Counted from the stretch's first letter, positions 50,746 to 61,569 are shown. The stretch: 64,000 nt of DNA from Carpediemonas membranifera (GCA_019828565.1 JAHDYR010000038.1:186001-250000), one strand, 5' to 3'. Notes: generated from the sequence alone by a model not told the origin. A program made the numbers and translations.

Positions 50746-51704
50746 ATAGATGGATAATCGGAGTATGTATATAAAGGGTTCTTTATGTTTACACTATCTT
50801 CACCAATCTACAGTCAATTACGTCTATTGCGAGCGAAGAACAGCTTTCAGTAAGAAATTTGAGGCAACTGTCAGGTAATTCTTAGTAACGTCGTCGGCAA
50901 TGGCGTAATAGTCATCAATTTCAGTCAAGTGACTCAGCTTAACGCGCATTTGCTTGATTTCGGCGATAAACTCGGCCCGCTTCATTCGTTTGTCATAAAG
51001 TGCATTCCGGCCATATCACAAGTTTTCTTCATCACAAGGCACGCACGGGGGTGTAAGCGGGACCGAGGCTACCACCACAGCCTCTTCTGAGCCGATGGAT
51101 ACCTTTTGTTGATTTGCCAGAATTGACCAAACGACGAGGAATGCTTGATATGCCGCGTATGGATGATTTGAAGAAGAACTGAAGGTGAAAGACAAAGATC
51201 ATAGAAATACACATCATGCGGCTCACTTTTGGAGACATTGGAGGTAAATTAGCTTTTAGGATCGTTTTTCGTTTGCCAGGCAAAGTTTTGAGTGTTTTCT
51301 CGAGAATACTCGATGCCGTATGCAATCTTGCTGCTATTTGATGCAGAACAAAGGTTGTTATGTGACACAGATGTTCTCACTTGCTTTCGGCCTTCTTTGT
51401 TGGCGAGCAAAAGCAAACTTCTTTGGGAGCAATTCCCAAAAGTCGCATCTTTACGCACCCAGGAAATTTTATCTCGGCATACTGGACCAGTGGGGGAGGC
51501 ACGGCAGTCTATCCCGACCCTAGATGAACCATGAGACAGTTTTTCGACGAGAGTTTGTGCGATGCCACTGACTTCGCGAGTGAAGGTCTTCAGCATGTTG
51601 TACGGATGTCTAAACGATGCCTTGTGCAAGTGCAAGGCGTAATACGCTGTAGTTTAATTGTTTGAGCGCGTTCATTTTTTCTTGCAATCGTCCTTTTTTC
51701 ATGT
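50746..51704. other. Right subterminal region
   Basis: About 950 bp, AT-rich. It holds the 53-aa ORF (listed separately) and no other convincing gene. Open frames at 51032-51635 overlap on both strands and show no recognisable protein. Confidence 0.4.
50824..50985 (-). CDS. Small helical ORF, 53 aa
   Basis: ATG at 50985 (MKRAEFIAEIKQMRVKLSHL), stop at 50824. Highly charged helix predicted. It is similar in pattern to the 71-aa ORF at 28920-29135. Reality unproven. Confidence 0.35.
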   Translation of the reverse strand: MKRAEFIAEIKQMRVKLSHLTEIDDYYAIADDVTKNYLTVASNFLLKAVLRSQ

Positions 51705-51759
51705 ATTCCGGGACTTATTCCGGGACTTTAAGTCCCGGTTAAAGTACCAGAAAAAACAG
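51705..51759 (-). repeat. Right terminal inverted repeat
   Basis: Reverse complement starts CTGTTTTTTCTGGTACTTTA, then the palindrome CCGGGACTTAAAGTCCCGG and a second AAGTCCCGGAAT. Pairs with 17665-17720. Confidence 0.88.
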
Positions 51760-51763
51760 CATG
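51760..51763. repeat. Target site duplication CATG (right)
   Basis: CATG directly after the right TIR, matching 17661-17664. Confidence 0.75.
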
Positions 51764-52806
51764 TTGTATCTGTACGCCTGCCCGTTCGGGAGGACGATCC
51801 CCAGTAGCGTGGAGTCGGTCGGAGCCACACCCATCTGGTGGTAGCCGGAGGCTAAGTCGATCTTGAGCATGAAGTCGTTGCGCTTGAGGTTGCGCACTGC
51901 TCGTTTTAGGCCGAAGAGCCGGAAGACCCGCGTCTCCGCAGTGATTGCGTTGAGGTCGCGTAGGTCGTGTACCGGGCGGACATCGTGCTCGCCCTTTGCA
52001 ACCGCGAAGAGCGGGGCACTGTGCCGGAGTTGCCCGCTGGTACAGGGTGAGATCACGCCAAGTCGGACCATCTCGTCGAGCTTTGGGGTGAGCCGTGGGT
52101 CCAGGCGCCGTTGTGGCGTGGGTGGCGGGGAGTGCCTGTTAGCTTGATAGGTACGCCGTGACGGAGCCAGCCGACCACCTCGTCCGAGGCGCCGAGCCTT
52201 TCCCATAACCACCACCTCGCGTTCATCGACGGGAATTGATGAACAGAGGTTGTTATGTTCTCTTCTTCTTGTGAAACCCCCCATGTTACCGTTGGTGTCC
52301 TTACGCCTGCCCTTAGAGCGGGCCTTCGCTGCGCAGTAAGCGATGGTGCGGCTGCTCTTGCTTTCTGTGCTGTTGAAGAGGTCCTGAAACAGCTCGGTCG
52401 TGGCATCGGACCAGTTATCATCTTTGAGGTCTAGGACCATTCTACGAGCCTGTAGTTCGAGAAGAAGACGTTGTTTCGTCGCGGAATCTGGGAGAGCACT
52501 AGTGATCACGACAACGCGTTGAAGCCACTTCGCTTCTGCCTTGAGAGGTCTCTTGCTTGGTAACTCCGAGAAGGTGTCCATCTCTGCCAGAGTTGCATCT
52601 ATGTCCTCCATCGTGTCCTCCTCCAACGATTCGGAGGTATTGAACCTAGCAACGGTGGAACTTTCGAGCATTTCGTCGTCAGGTTCTTTCTCTGGCGGAG
52701 GCGGAGGAGCAAGCCTGTTCAGGGCTTCGGACATGGAATTGATTGAAGCTTCTAGCTTATCTAAGCGTGTTGCCGTCGGATCCGGCGGATCCGAACCTTG
52801 CGCCAT
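51760..52806 (-). CDS. DIRS2 Gag-RT, 5' half (interrupted by the 34-kb element)
   Basis: Starts MAQGSDPPDPTATRLDKLEA at 52806, matching the start of DIRS1 Gag. After a Gag-like helical part (~170 residues) and basic linker it enters RT: RLTPKLDEMVRLGVISP, VRPVHDLRDLN and LKIDLASGYHQMGV. It stops being coding at YRYNM, where the TIR begins. The next residues expected in RT, NTLGFGWTAAPFVFQ, are at 17663 going down. Gag and RT are one ORF in this family. Confidence 0.82.
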
Positions 52807-53434
52807 TCTGTCCGCATAAACTGCGTGACTCGCCTGACCGGCGAAACACCTTTTGCCCGGAGTGAGGCTATCGCATCGCCCTCCGCTCCGGGCCCGTTAC
52901 CCGAGGTAACCTTACTGACGATGTAGCGCCAGTTGTGCCCGACTCGCGGGCCACCTGACCCTCTACACTCTGTAGATCCAACGGGGGGAAAAATATTTAC
53001 GCAAGAAACCCCTGTTTCGCCGCGTCAATATTCGAAGACTTACGCGCCTTCGGCTCCTAAGTAAGTCTTGGGTTTCCCTCGCGTACCGACGAGGGACGCT
53101 CTCCCGAGCGCGTTCTTACAGCCACCGGCTGCGAATCGTTCGTCATCTGGCCGCATAAACTGCGCCGACCAATCTTGACCAATGACGCGGGCATCCGGCG
53201 ATTGCCGGCCTCGCCCACGTCCCGTCGCCCTTGCGACAATGAGCTGGGGTACTACCCGCATTTATGGGGACTCCGCGCCTGTGCGTATAGTCCTCTGGGA
53301 GCCCTGGCGATTAAGCCAGACGGACGGTTTCCTTCCCAGCACCGATGAGAGTTTCACAACCACATCGACAACCAAGACGACTCCCGTTTCTTGACAGGAA
53401 CATCGAGCATTAAGCTATCAGTTTATCAATCACC
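52807..53434. other. DIRS2 5' terminal region and spacer
   Basis: About 630 bp, no gene. It contains the direct repeat CCGCATAAACTGCG at 52812-52825 and 53153-53166 (possible split-direct-repeat parts of DIRS2), and the small inverted repeat GACTTAC...GTAAGTC at about 53037-53068. Confidence 0.4.
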
Positions 53435-55821
53435 TTACTCAGCGAGGAGCTCGTTGATGTGCTGCCCAGCACGGCGACCAGCACCAAAGGCGCTGATTAC
53501 AGTAGAAGCACCGGAACTTATGTCACCGCCAGCGTAGACGCCCTTGAGGTTGGTCTGGCAGGTCTCGTCATCAGCGATGACGTTACCGCGCTGGTTAAGG
53601 GCGAGCTCGGGCCAGGAGCGGAGGAGCATGGGGTTGGGACCCTGCCCGATGGCGACAACGAGCTGGTCAGCCTCGATGACCTCAGTCTCGTCGGTCTCAA
53701 TGGGGCGGCGACGGCCAGAGGCGTCGGCCTCACCGAGCATCATCTTGCGGACCTTGAGGCCAGACATGCGGCCCATGTCGTCGCCGATGCACTCGAGGGG
53801 CGAGCACAGCTCCTTGACCTGGACGCCCTCCTCGATGGCGTGCTCGATCTCCTCAAGACGAGCGGGCATCTCGGCGCGGGTGCGGCGGTAGACCATGTAG
53901 ACGTTGTCAGCACCGAGGCGGAGAGCGCAACGGGCAGCATCGCAGGCGACGTTGCCACCGCCAACGATGCAGACGTTACGGCCGTGGAGGACAGGGGTCT
54001 GGTAGTCGGGGTAGCGGTAGGCCTTCATGAGGTTGACGCGAGTGAGGAACTCGTTCGAGGAGTAGACGCCCTTGAGGTTCTCGCCAGGGATGTTAAGCAT
54101 CCAGGGGAGGCCGGCGCCGGTGCCAATGAAGACGGCGTCGAAGTTGTCGCACAGCTCGGGGCCGGAGGAGGCCTGGCCGACGGGGAAGTTGGTGCGGATG
54201 TTGACACCGAGGGCGCGGATGTAGTCAATCTCACGGGCGACAATCTCCTTGGGGAGACGGAACTGGGGGATGCCGTAGACGAGGACACCGCCGGGGTTGG
54301 AGAGGGCCTCGAACATGGTGACCTTGTGGCCAGCCTTGGCGCACTCAGCGGCGCAGACGATACCAGCGGGACCGGCGCCGATGATGGCGACGGTCTTGCC
54401 GGTGGGCTCGGGCTTGGTGACGTCGAGCTTGCCGTGGTCAGCGGCGTAGTCCGAGACGAAGCGCTCGAGGCGGCCGATCTGGATGGACTTGCCCTTCTTG
54501 GCGTAGATGCAGCCAATCTTGTCGCCGACCTGCTGGCACTGGGACTCCTGGGGGCACACACGGCCAGAGATACGGCCGGCGGGGTTGGTCTGCTTGATCA
54601 CGGCGTCGGCACCGAGGAAGTCACCCTCCTGGATCTTGCCGATGAAGCCCTTGATATCGATACCGACGGGGCAGCCGCGCTGGCAGGCGGGGTCGCGGCA
54701 CTGGATGCAGCGGTTGGCCTCAGAGACGGCCATGGTGGGGGTGTAGCCGAGGGCGACCTCGTCGAAGTTGGTCACACGGAAAGCAGGCTCCTGGTGGGGC
54801 ATGGGGGTGGGGCCAGAGGCCTTTGCCTTGCCCATCTTCTTCTCCTTGCCGCCGAGGGGACGCATCTTGTCCTCGGGCTCCTTGTACGTCTGGAGACGGG
54901 AGAGCATCTCGTCCCACTGGACCTTGTGGCCGTCAAACTCGGGGCCGTCGACGCAGGTGAACATGACGTCGTCGCCGACAGTCACACGGCAGCCGCCGCA
55001 CTGTGTTAGGGAAAGGAGGGGGTTATACGAACCATGCCAGTACCGTCGACCATGACGGTGTTGAGCGAGACCACGGTGTGGACGCCGAAGGGCTCAGAGG
55101 TCTTGGAGACGAACTTCATCATGATGGGCGGGCCGATAGCGACAACGAGGGCGAACTTCTCGTCCTTGCGCTCGAGGACCTCCTTGAGGGCGTCAGTGAC
55201 GAAGCCCTTGCGGCCGTAGGAGCCGTTATCGGTGCAGATGATCTGCTCGTCGGCCCACTCAGCCATCTTGTCTTCCCAGAAGATGAGGTCCTTGTCGCGA
55301 GCACCCATGATCGAGATGGTCTTGTTACCAGCTTGCTTCATCTTGCGGAGGATGGGGAAGACGGGGGCGACGCCGAGGCCACCAGCAACGGTGATGACGG
55401 TGCCGTCGAACTTCTCGACCTCAGACATCTTGCCCAGGGGCCCGACGACGTCGAGGAAGCGAGCGCCGGGCTGAAGGCCAGCGATCTTGGTGGAGGAGAA
55501 GCCAACGTGCTGGATGACGAGGCTGATCCAACCCTCCTCGGCGTTGAAATCGGCGATGGTGAGGGGGATACGCTCAGCGCGCTCGTCAACGCGGACAATG
55601 ACGAACTGGCCGGGCTCGCAGTACTTAGCGATGTGAGGAACCATCACGCGGAGCTCGGTGATGATGTCAGAGATGACGACGCGGTCGATAACGCGGTTGA
55701 GGAACTCATCGGGCTCATCGCGGATGTCGAAAGGCTTCTGGTTGGCGACGAACGCCTTATCCACTGGTATAAGGTAGGTGAAATAGGATAACTAACTGTT
55801 GCAAGTGTGATCAGCGCTCAT
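53435..55821 (-). CDS. Fused SudB-SudA (NfnAB-type) NAD(P)H:ferredoxin oxidoreductase
   Basis: Spliced from three exons: 55797-55821, 55033-55763 and 53435-55000. The N-terminal ~245 residues are an FNR-like FAD/NAD(P) module (RIPLTIADF, TVAGGLGVAPVFPI) ending VDGTGM, which after splicing continues CGGCRVTVGDDVMFTCVDGP, the [2Fe-2S] cysteines of the beta subunit. The glutamate-synthase-small-subunit-like module follows: two [4Fe-4S] clusters (CIQCRDPACQRGCPVGID, CPQESQCQQ...GC), FAD Rossmann VAIIGAGPAGI and NADP Rossmann VCIVGGGNVACDAAR. Cytosolic electron transfer between NAD(P)H and ferredoxin is expected. Bacterial in origin and a known fused form in some anaerobic protists. Confidence 0.9.
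55001..55032 (-). other. 32-nt spliceosomal intron in SudBA
   Basis: GTTCGT donor, CTAACACAG acceptor, phase 0. Removal joins TGM to CGGCRV and fuses the two ORFs into one protein with the conserved cysteine motif intact. Confidence 0.88.
55764..55796 (-). other. 33-nt candidate intron near the SudBA start
   Basis: GTTAGT donor, ACCAG acceptor. The long exon has no upstream ATG in frame before a stop. Splicing to the 25-nt exon 55797-55821 supplies an ATG in frame. Less certain than the 55001 intron. Confidence 0.55.
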
Positions 55822-56574
55822 TTGTCCGTACGCAGGCACAGAAGTTCTGCAGGTTTCGTTGCATGAAAAAAAATCGAATTGAATCAAACTGTATACCATC
55901 GTATCCCGGGGATCTGCGCCCTCTAGCCAGTGGATAATACACTCTGCGTGCTCCACAACAGTGTCTATTCGTTCAAGCGCTGTGGCCGTTCCGCTATGGG
56001 TGACGTGACTGCAGTGCCTCCCTCGGCTGGGCAAGGCAAGTGACGCCATCGATGATGCATATTTACCAGCTAGGTCCAGATCAGGTAGGCACAATATCAA
56101 AAATTCTGCAGTGGCTTGACCTCCTCTTCGATCCTTATCGATCCTATTCAACAATGCATGGCCTGCTGGGCAGAGGGGGTCGCGCCAGGGAGTCTAGTCG
56201 GGCCGAGAATCCTACAGACTACTTCAAAGGTGGGTCGGCCACAAAAGTAACGCCGATGATGATGAACCTGTTTCCAGTATATCCCAGAGGATCAAGTCAT
56301 CAGAATCGCTGCCGTCGGGGCGTTTCAGCGCCCCTTTTCATGTGAGGGTTGGGTCGCCGCGCACATACCCGGGTCCAGGGGGAGAGCTGGGGTCCCCTGT
56401 GGCGCGGCTGCCCTCCACCATCTCCCGATGAATCACCCCGAGTGATACGCTGAAGTCATCAAATGGTTCTGCGAGAAGCACGCGACAAGAACCACCCGAT
56501 CGCAACCATATTGATCGACCAGTGCAGCCGCATGGGTCGACTGTCGAGTTTACAGAAAAGAACATTTATCACGT
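55822..56574. other. Intergenic region with GC hairpin
   Basis: About 750 bp with no convincing gene. At 56317-56338 the hairpin GGGGCGTTTCAGCGCCCC is followed by TTTT, a possible end of a small RNA transcript, but no known RNA family was recognised upstream. Confidence 0.35.
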
Positions 56575-57678
56575 CTACTTGGCGACGATGAGACTATACG
56601 CCTGCGTGTCGTGCAGATACGTGAGGGCACTAATGCCGTTGGTGGCGATGACGGCATCAGCCTCCATGATCTGATAGTCGCCGAGGTCGAGGACAACAGC
56701 AGACTTGATCCTCCAAGAGGAGCCGGTCTTGCCTACAACGACCTTGGTGATGGCCCAGCTGTTGTGGTTGGTCAGGCAGATAATGGGGATTTCGATGGTG
56801 TTGGCGTCAACAACGGCGGGGGAGGCGCCCTGCATCAACTGGACATAGATGCCCTGGGACTTGAGGTTGAGCATGGCGTCGGTGATGTCGAGCTTGAAGG
56901 AGGTGAGCTGGGTGCCAGAACGCTGGAAGATGACGAACGAAGGCTTGAACTCGCCGGTTTCCATGTTTTCGTAGTGGTAGACGACGATGCCTTGGCCAGA
57001 AGAGGCGGAGTCATCACCCATGCTGTACTCAGCTGGGACGGGGATGGACTGGGTCTTCTTCCAGGCGCCACCAGTCCTTGTAGCGATCACAGCAGTGCCG
57101 TTGGTGTCGATGAGGACCATGTCGTCGTCAACAATCCTGAGGCCGATGGGCTTGCTGTCAACGGGGACGGTGTCAGTCACACCGGCAACAAGCTTGTCGC
57201 CAGAGCGGACGTATTCTTCAACCTTCCCAGCCGGGGTGATGGAGACGATGTGGTCGGCAGTAAGATCAGCGCCAGCGGTCTCTTCCGTCATGCGGATGAC
57301 ATGACCGGGCGTCAGCTTGTTGTTGGTGCGAGAATAGTCGATAAGCTCGGTAGCATATGTATTGGGGTCGGAGGCAGAGACAATGAGGTGCTTGTCGTTC
57401 ATTGCTTGGGGGAAGGCAATCGGATAGGCGTCATTGACGATCGTGTCCGAATGAGACCACGTCTTTCCGTTGTCGGAGCTGGTGTAGATGTAGATCTTGG
57501 TGTCCCAGTCTCCTTCAGCCCACTTGCCAACAGCGATGGGAATCATCGTGGCATCAGCGATTACGTTCATAGGGAAGAAGGAACCGTCCTTGTCGCCATT
57601 GGGAATCGTGCCTACAGTCGTCTTAGTCATGCAAGAAGCATACGCAATGAGCGCTACGAAAAGAATCGTCCGAATCAT
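56575..57678 (-). CDS. Secreted Asp-box (BNR-like) protein
   Basis: 367 residues from ATG 57678, chosen because it begins with a signal peptide (MIRTILFVALIAYASC). Asp-box SSDNGKTWS at about residues 67-75 and repeated beta-strand pattern suggest a beta-propeller, as in sialidase/BNR proteins. Catalytic sialidase residues (FRIP arginine) are not seen, so enzymatic activity should not be assumed. Secreted or vacuolar location inferred. Confidence 0.7.
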   Translation of the reverse strand: MIRTILFVALIAYASCMTKTTVGTIPNGDKDGSFFPMNVIADATMIPIAVGKWAEGDWDTKIYIYTSSDNGKTWSHSDTIVNDAYPIAFPQAMNDKHLIVSASDPNTYATELIDYSRTNNKLTPGHVIRMTEETAGADLTADHIVSITPAGKVEEYVRSGDKLVAGVTDTVPVDSKPIGLRIVDDDMVLIDTNGTAVIATRTGGAWKKTQSIPVPAEYSMGDDSASSGQGIVVYHYENMETGEFKPSFVIFQRSGTQLTSFKLDITDAMLNLKSQGIYVQLMQGASPAVVDANTIEIPIICLTNHNSWAITKVVVGKTGSSWRIKSAVVLDLGDYQIMEADAVIATNGISALTYLHDTQAYSLIVAK

Positions 57679-58093
57679 CGCTTTCGTTGTGTTGTGGTCC
57701 CAACTTGTCCAGGATTCTCGAGATGCGAATCTAGAATCTTCTCCCGATCTGGCGACAGAGATACTCAACTTCCACTTTGCTCTAAATACCCAGATACATC
57801 TTAGCTGGGTGCAACTGGCCCACGCAGCTCGGTTTGGGCGATGACGGCACAAATTGGTGTGGGGGACAGTGCGTGTCATCGTGCCTGGGGCTGAAAAGTG
57901 CCCGGAAGAGTACCAGTAACATGTCCTTGTCCGAGGGTGACACTCGCCGCACCATCACCTAAAGGCTCAGTCGCGTTCTTCGAAGTTATGATTGAGGACC
58001 TGGGCCAACGTCGACCGGGGTGATCTCCTCCCACCTTTTGGGCGCTCCACAGTCGACCAGCTTAGCCATCCCATCTGACTCTCCTGTCTTTTC
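57679..58093. other. Intergenic region
   Basis: No gene or RNA recognised between the Asp-box gene and the RCC1-like gene. Confidence 0.35.
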
Positions 58094-59592
58094 CTACCAC
58101 TGGCCAGTGGAGTCGCGGAAGCGGTTGGGGATAAGACTGAACGCTGTCGCCTCAAGGGGGACCTCGTAATGACACCACGATTCTTGGCAGTGGGTGACGC
58201 CCTCGGTCACCCAGACCATCCGAGATTCGTCGCCCCAGAACCCCTTGACCCTCTCAGAGAACCGGAATGGGGTGGCTGTGGGGCAGTCGTCCTCATCGCC
58301 GAACCCAGGCAGCAGGCCCGACTGGGCGAGAGGCTCTGAACTCCACCGACATAGAGCAGCTGGCGGCCACTGAGGAAGACGTTGAAATCTGGCTCAGAAG
58401 TCATGATCCGGTCGACCCTGAAAGGCAGGTCGGCGAAGCCAGTCATCTCATCAGCGTGCCCGAGTCCCAGCTGGCCATACTCATTCTCTCCACTGATCAC
58501 CTGCCGATCGCCCATGGAGAGGATAACAGTGTAGAATGCATGCATGATGTGATCTGGGATAAACCCACCAGACACAGTGATTGGGTGGAAGAGGAATCTG
58601 TTGCCCCGCTCGACACGGCTCCTGAACCAGGTTTCCTTGTAGCCACTCATGGCAGCGCCAACTGGGGTGAGTATGAATGCCCGGCCTTGCTCAATCGACA
58701 CATCAGTCACCAGCCTGTGCTTATCCCAGGCGGGCAGGCTGGCCTCGAGCTCGGCGACCTTGGGGCAGGCGGGGAAGGTGAGGCGGGTCGGGTCGACGAA
58801 TTCATCTGACTTAAACCCCAGCTGACCAAATCCGCTAGTGCCCCAGCCCCACAGACCATTGGGCGTCCTGGCAATGTGTGAGATTCCGCTGCTGTAGACG
58901 TCGAGGGCCCTGGGCATCGTGGCCCTGGTGAGGGCGGTGTGGTGCCTCGTGTAGAGCATGAAGAGTCGGCCCATGTACATGCGGTGGTGGTAGAATCTCT
59001 CGTAGTCAGTCCACTTATAGCTCTCGCCGTCCTGCTCGGCGACGTTCAGCGTGAAGAAGAACTTGCGGCAGAGGAACCAGAGGCATTTGGCCTCAGGGGC
59101 GAGAGCGTTGCGGATCTTGTCGTGTATCGCGTTCTCATCTGGCCACTTCACTCGAGCCTCCTCCAGCACCCTGTCCTCGAGGTCTGGGTTGGCTCCACTC
59201 GCTATCATCACGGCCCACAGCGTGCCCTGGAGCAGGGTGTGCAGGGCGACCGGGAGCTCCTGCCCCTCCGCGAGCTCTACGTTCATGGAGAGCGGGGGGC
59301 CGTCTGCAAGGATCGAGCGGGCGCGGTCGAGCAGGCCTTGCGCGGTTGGTTTGAGAGGGGGAATTCTCGAGAGCATGGTTTGCAGGGATTCGAGTTCTGT
59401 GCTACTCGCGGATGCACTGGTGGTCTCTGCATCGCGCTCTACCGGCATGACCTTGTTGAAGTGCCTGGAGTAGGCGTGACGGAGCAGAGAAGGGATGTCC
59501 CCGGGGATGGAGGCGGTGATAGCAAGCGAAAGGCTGAATGCAGAGATAAGCGCTTCTCTGACATCTACTGGCGAGGAATTAGCAATACTCAT
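58094..59592 (-). CDS. RCC1-repeat protein (one frameshift near 58340)
   Basis: Starts MSIANSSPVDVREAL at 59592. The N-terminal half is helical and unassigned. From about residue 230 RCC1-type repeats appear: LWGWGTSGFGQLGF and ISGENEYGQLGLG. A one-base shift near 58340 leads to GLLPGFGDEDD and a natural-looking C-terminus ending at 58094, so the true protein is ~500 residues. Beta-propeller scaffold; partner unknown, not necessarily Ran exchange activity. Confidence 0.7.
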
Positions 59593-59894
59593 CTCTCCCA
59601 GCGCTCAGTTTGGTGGTTGCTGAATTCTGACTGACTTTCATCCTGGACATGGTCCGCACCATCCACTCCTACAACCACACCGCCCAACAGGACATCTCGT
59701 TCTGCCTGAGGCAAGGCTACTCGGCCGTTGACTACTAAGCACCCCACCCTACCCGCGCCTTACCCTTTACGTGAGTTGGCTCATAAATGGATCATTCTGA
59801 CAGACAGACTGTGAAGACTCGCCGACCACAGACGCGTCAGCTAGTCAAGCAACCAAGAGAGTCACGCACAGCATATCATGACGAGTTTACTGGC
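59593..59894. other. Intergenic region
   Basis: Divergent-free spacer upstream of the RCC1-like gene and downstream of the protease gene. A 30-codon plus-strand frame at 59649 has no support. Confidence 0.35.
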
Positions 59895-61560
59895 TTACAC
59901 TGAAACGGTCGGGAACTTGGCCTCGGTGGCGATGCCGCAGTTGTTGTAGTCGTCAGTGATGTCCATGTAGATGTAGCCGTTGTTCCCCCAGTGCGTGGAC
60001 CAGCTATTTCTGACGATAGCGAAGTCCTTGCCGTTGAGGGAGCCGTAGCCGACTGCAAGCACAGCGTGCTCGAGGTCCGCGTGCTCCTGGCCGCAGGAGT
60101 TGTCCTTGAAGATGCCGTGGTCGTAGAACACGAAGCTCATGGGCACAGCGATGGCAACAGAGACGGGACCCTCAGCGATGGCCTGCTTGAGGCCCTTGAC
60201 GTCCTTGGCGCTGATCATGGCGCAGCCGTCGATAGTGGGGGCAGCAGAGGCGGAGGTGTCGAAGTGGCAGTAGTCGTTGACGCCGAGGTAGGGGTACTCG
60301 ACCTCAGTGGGGAGAGCGATCTTGTTGCTCCACATCCAGTGGAAGGCAGCCTCGCCAGTGCCGCCCATGCAGCCGAGGTTGGTGGTATCCCAGAAGCAGT
60401 CCACAATGGCCTGCTTGGAGAGAACGACGGCTTCAACGGGAGCGCCAGTCTTCTTGGACTTGGCGACGGCAATACGGCCCTCGATAGCGCCAGTGGCGCC
60501 GAAGGTCCAGCAGGAGCCGCAGAAAGCTGTGTTATAGCGCGTGGGAAGGGTACAAACCCTGATCGGGAACGCGGGGGGAGACGACGCCGTCGACACGCCA
60601 GTCAACAGAGGCGGGGGTGTTACGGGCAGCAGAGTAGGTGTAGTCGGGGTGGTTGCAGAGGGTTTCGTCTCTCACGCGGGCGTTGTGGCCGGTAGAGCCG
60701 CGGAGGACCTCCTTGAGGGTCTTGTCTGCGTGCTCATTGACCTTGAGTACGAGGGCTGTGGGGTCGTTGCGCTCAGCCATGGCGTTCGTGGCGAGGATGT
60801 ACGCGTGGTTGTGCTCGAAGACGGCGCGGCGGTGGGCAGCCTCGGAGGCGGAGTAGTGGCGGCCGTGCTCGGCGGCGAAAGAATCAAAGGCGGCATCGCC
60901 AGTCTCGGAGGCGATGGGGGTGGAGAAGAAGGACTGGAGCATGGCATAGGCGCCGGAGACAGGCTCCTCGGTGTGGACGTTCTGGCACTCGCTGGGGAGG
61001 TCAAAGTCAAGGCGCTTGCTGAAGCCAGCGACGAAAGTATCAACGTCGAGGACGTAGATGTCGTAGTGAGAGCCCCAGATGAGGTTCTGGCCGAGCATCT
61101 TGAACTGGACGGGGGCCTGAGTCTGGTGGTTGACGTAGAGGTCGTAGTGACAGATGCGCTGATACTGCGTGGGCTGGTAGCGGTAGTGGTCGCAGACAAC
61201 GCCGTTCACACGGACAGTACCGTCGAGCTTCTTGAAGAGGGTCATGTCGGGAAGGACGGGAACCTGCTCGCCGTCGGTGGCGATGGTGCACTCGCGGTGG
61301 TCCTTGGCAATGTAGGAGGTGTAGAGACCGGTGTTCGGGACGAAGAAGGTCTTCTGCTTGCCGTCGTAGATGTCCACCATCTGCTGGCCGTTCTTCTCGT
61401 CAACGGCGACGGGAATGGTCAGGTTAACATAGGGCTGGATAAGAAATGCAGGGAAGGGAAGAGAACGAACCATGGACATAGTGCCGTGAAGATAGTACTC
61501 TTTAGGCCAAGAAAGAGCGAAAGCGAAGGCTACAAGAGCAAAGAGTGCGATAACCTTCAT
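59895..61560 (-). CDS. C1A papain-family cysteine protease with long N-terminal domain
   Basis: Two exons: 60558-61560 and 59895-60526, joined by a 31-nt intron. 544 residues from MKVIALFALVAFAFALS, a signal peptide. About 200 residues of an extra N-terminal domain (as in Dictyostelium CfaD-like proteases) are followed by an I29-like propeptide (FDSFAAEHGRHYS...). The mature domain begins near ASVDWR. Active-site Cys in DQAFCGSCW (formed only after splicing), His in DLEHAVLAVGYG, Asn in NSWSTHWG. Lysosomal or secreted peptidase expected. Confidence 0.9.
60527..60557 (-). other. 31-nt spliceosomal intron in the C1A protease
   Basis: GTTTGT donor, TATAACACAG acceptor, phase 1. Removal makes the catalytic CGSCW contiguous with the DQ motif. 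Confidence 0.9.
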
Positions 61561-61569
61561 TTCGAACAA

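Larger units (their letters stand above)
17665..51759. mobile_element. 34.1-kb TIR DNA transposon with large regulatory cargo (undescribed type)
   Basis: Bounded by ~55-bp imperfect terminal inverted repeats (17665-17720 and 51705-51759), flanked by CATG, and inserted in the RT ORF of DIRS2. Inside are about 20 genes or gene remnants on both strands, including two paralogous transposase-like proteins (37016-39555, 48182-50745), PHD, SET, kinase, OTU, GNAT, HEPN-like and CHAT-like proteins. It shows internal inverted duplications and shared non-coding cassettes. No viral hallmark gene (capsid, polB, packaging ATPase) is seen. A giant DNA transposon is the simplest reading; a virus-derived or composite element is possible. 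Confidence 0.85.

Noticed and set aside
17665-51759. Polinton/Maverick or giant-virus fragment
   Set aside because: No capsid, DNA polymerase B, retroviral-type integrase, packaging ATPase or maturation protease could be recognised, and the apparent target duplication is 4 bp rather than 6.
53459-55009. A 516-codon plus-strand frame opposite SudA
   Set aside because: Composition is dominated by D, G, L, A and V as expected for the antisense of a GC-rich gene. The minus strand carries all cofactor motifs.
56611-57804. A 397-codon plus-strand frame opposite the Asp-box gene
   Set aside because: Antisense artefact; the minus strand has the signal peptide and Asp-box.
59649-59738. A 29-codon plus-strand ORF
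   Set aside because: Too short, with no splice partner or conserved motif seen.
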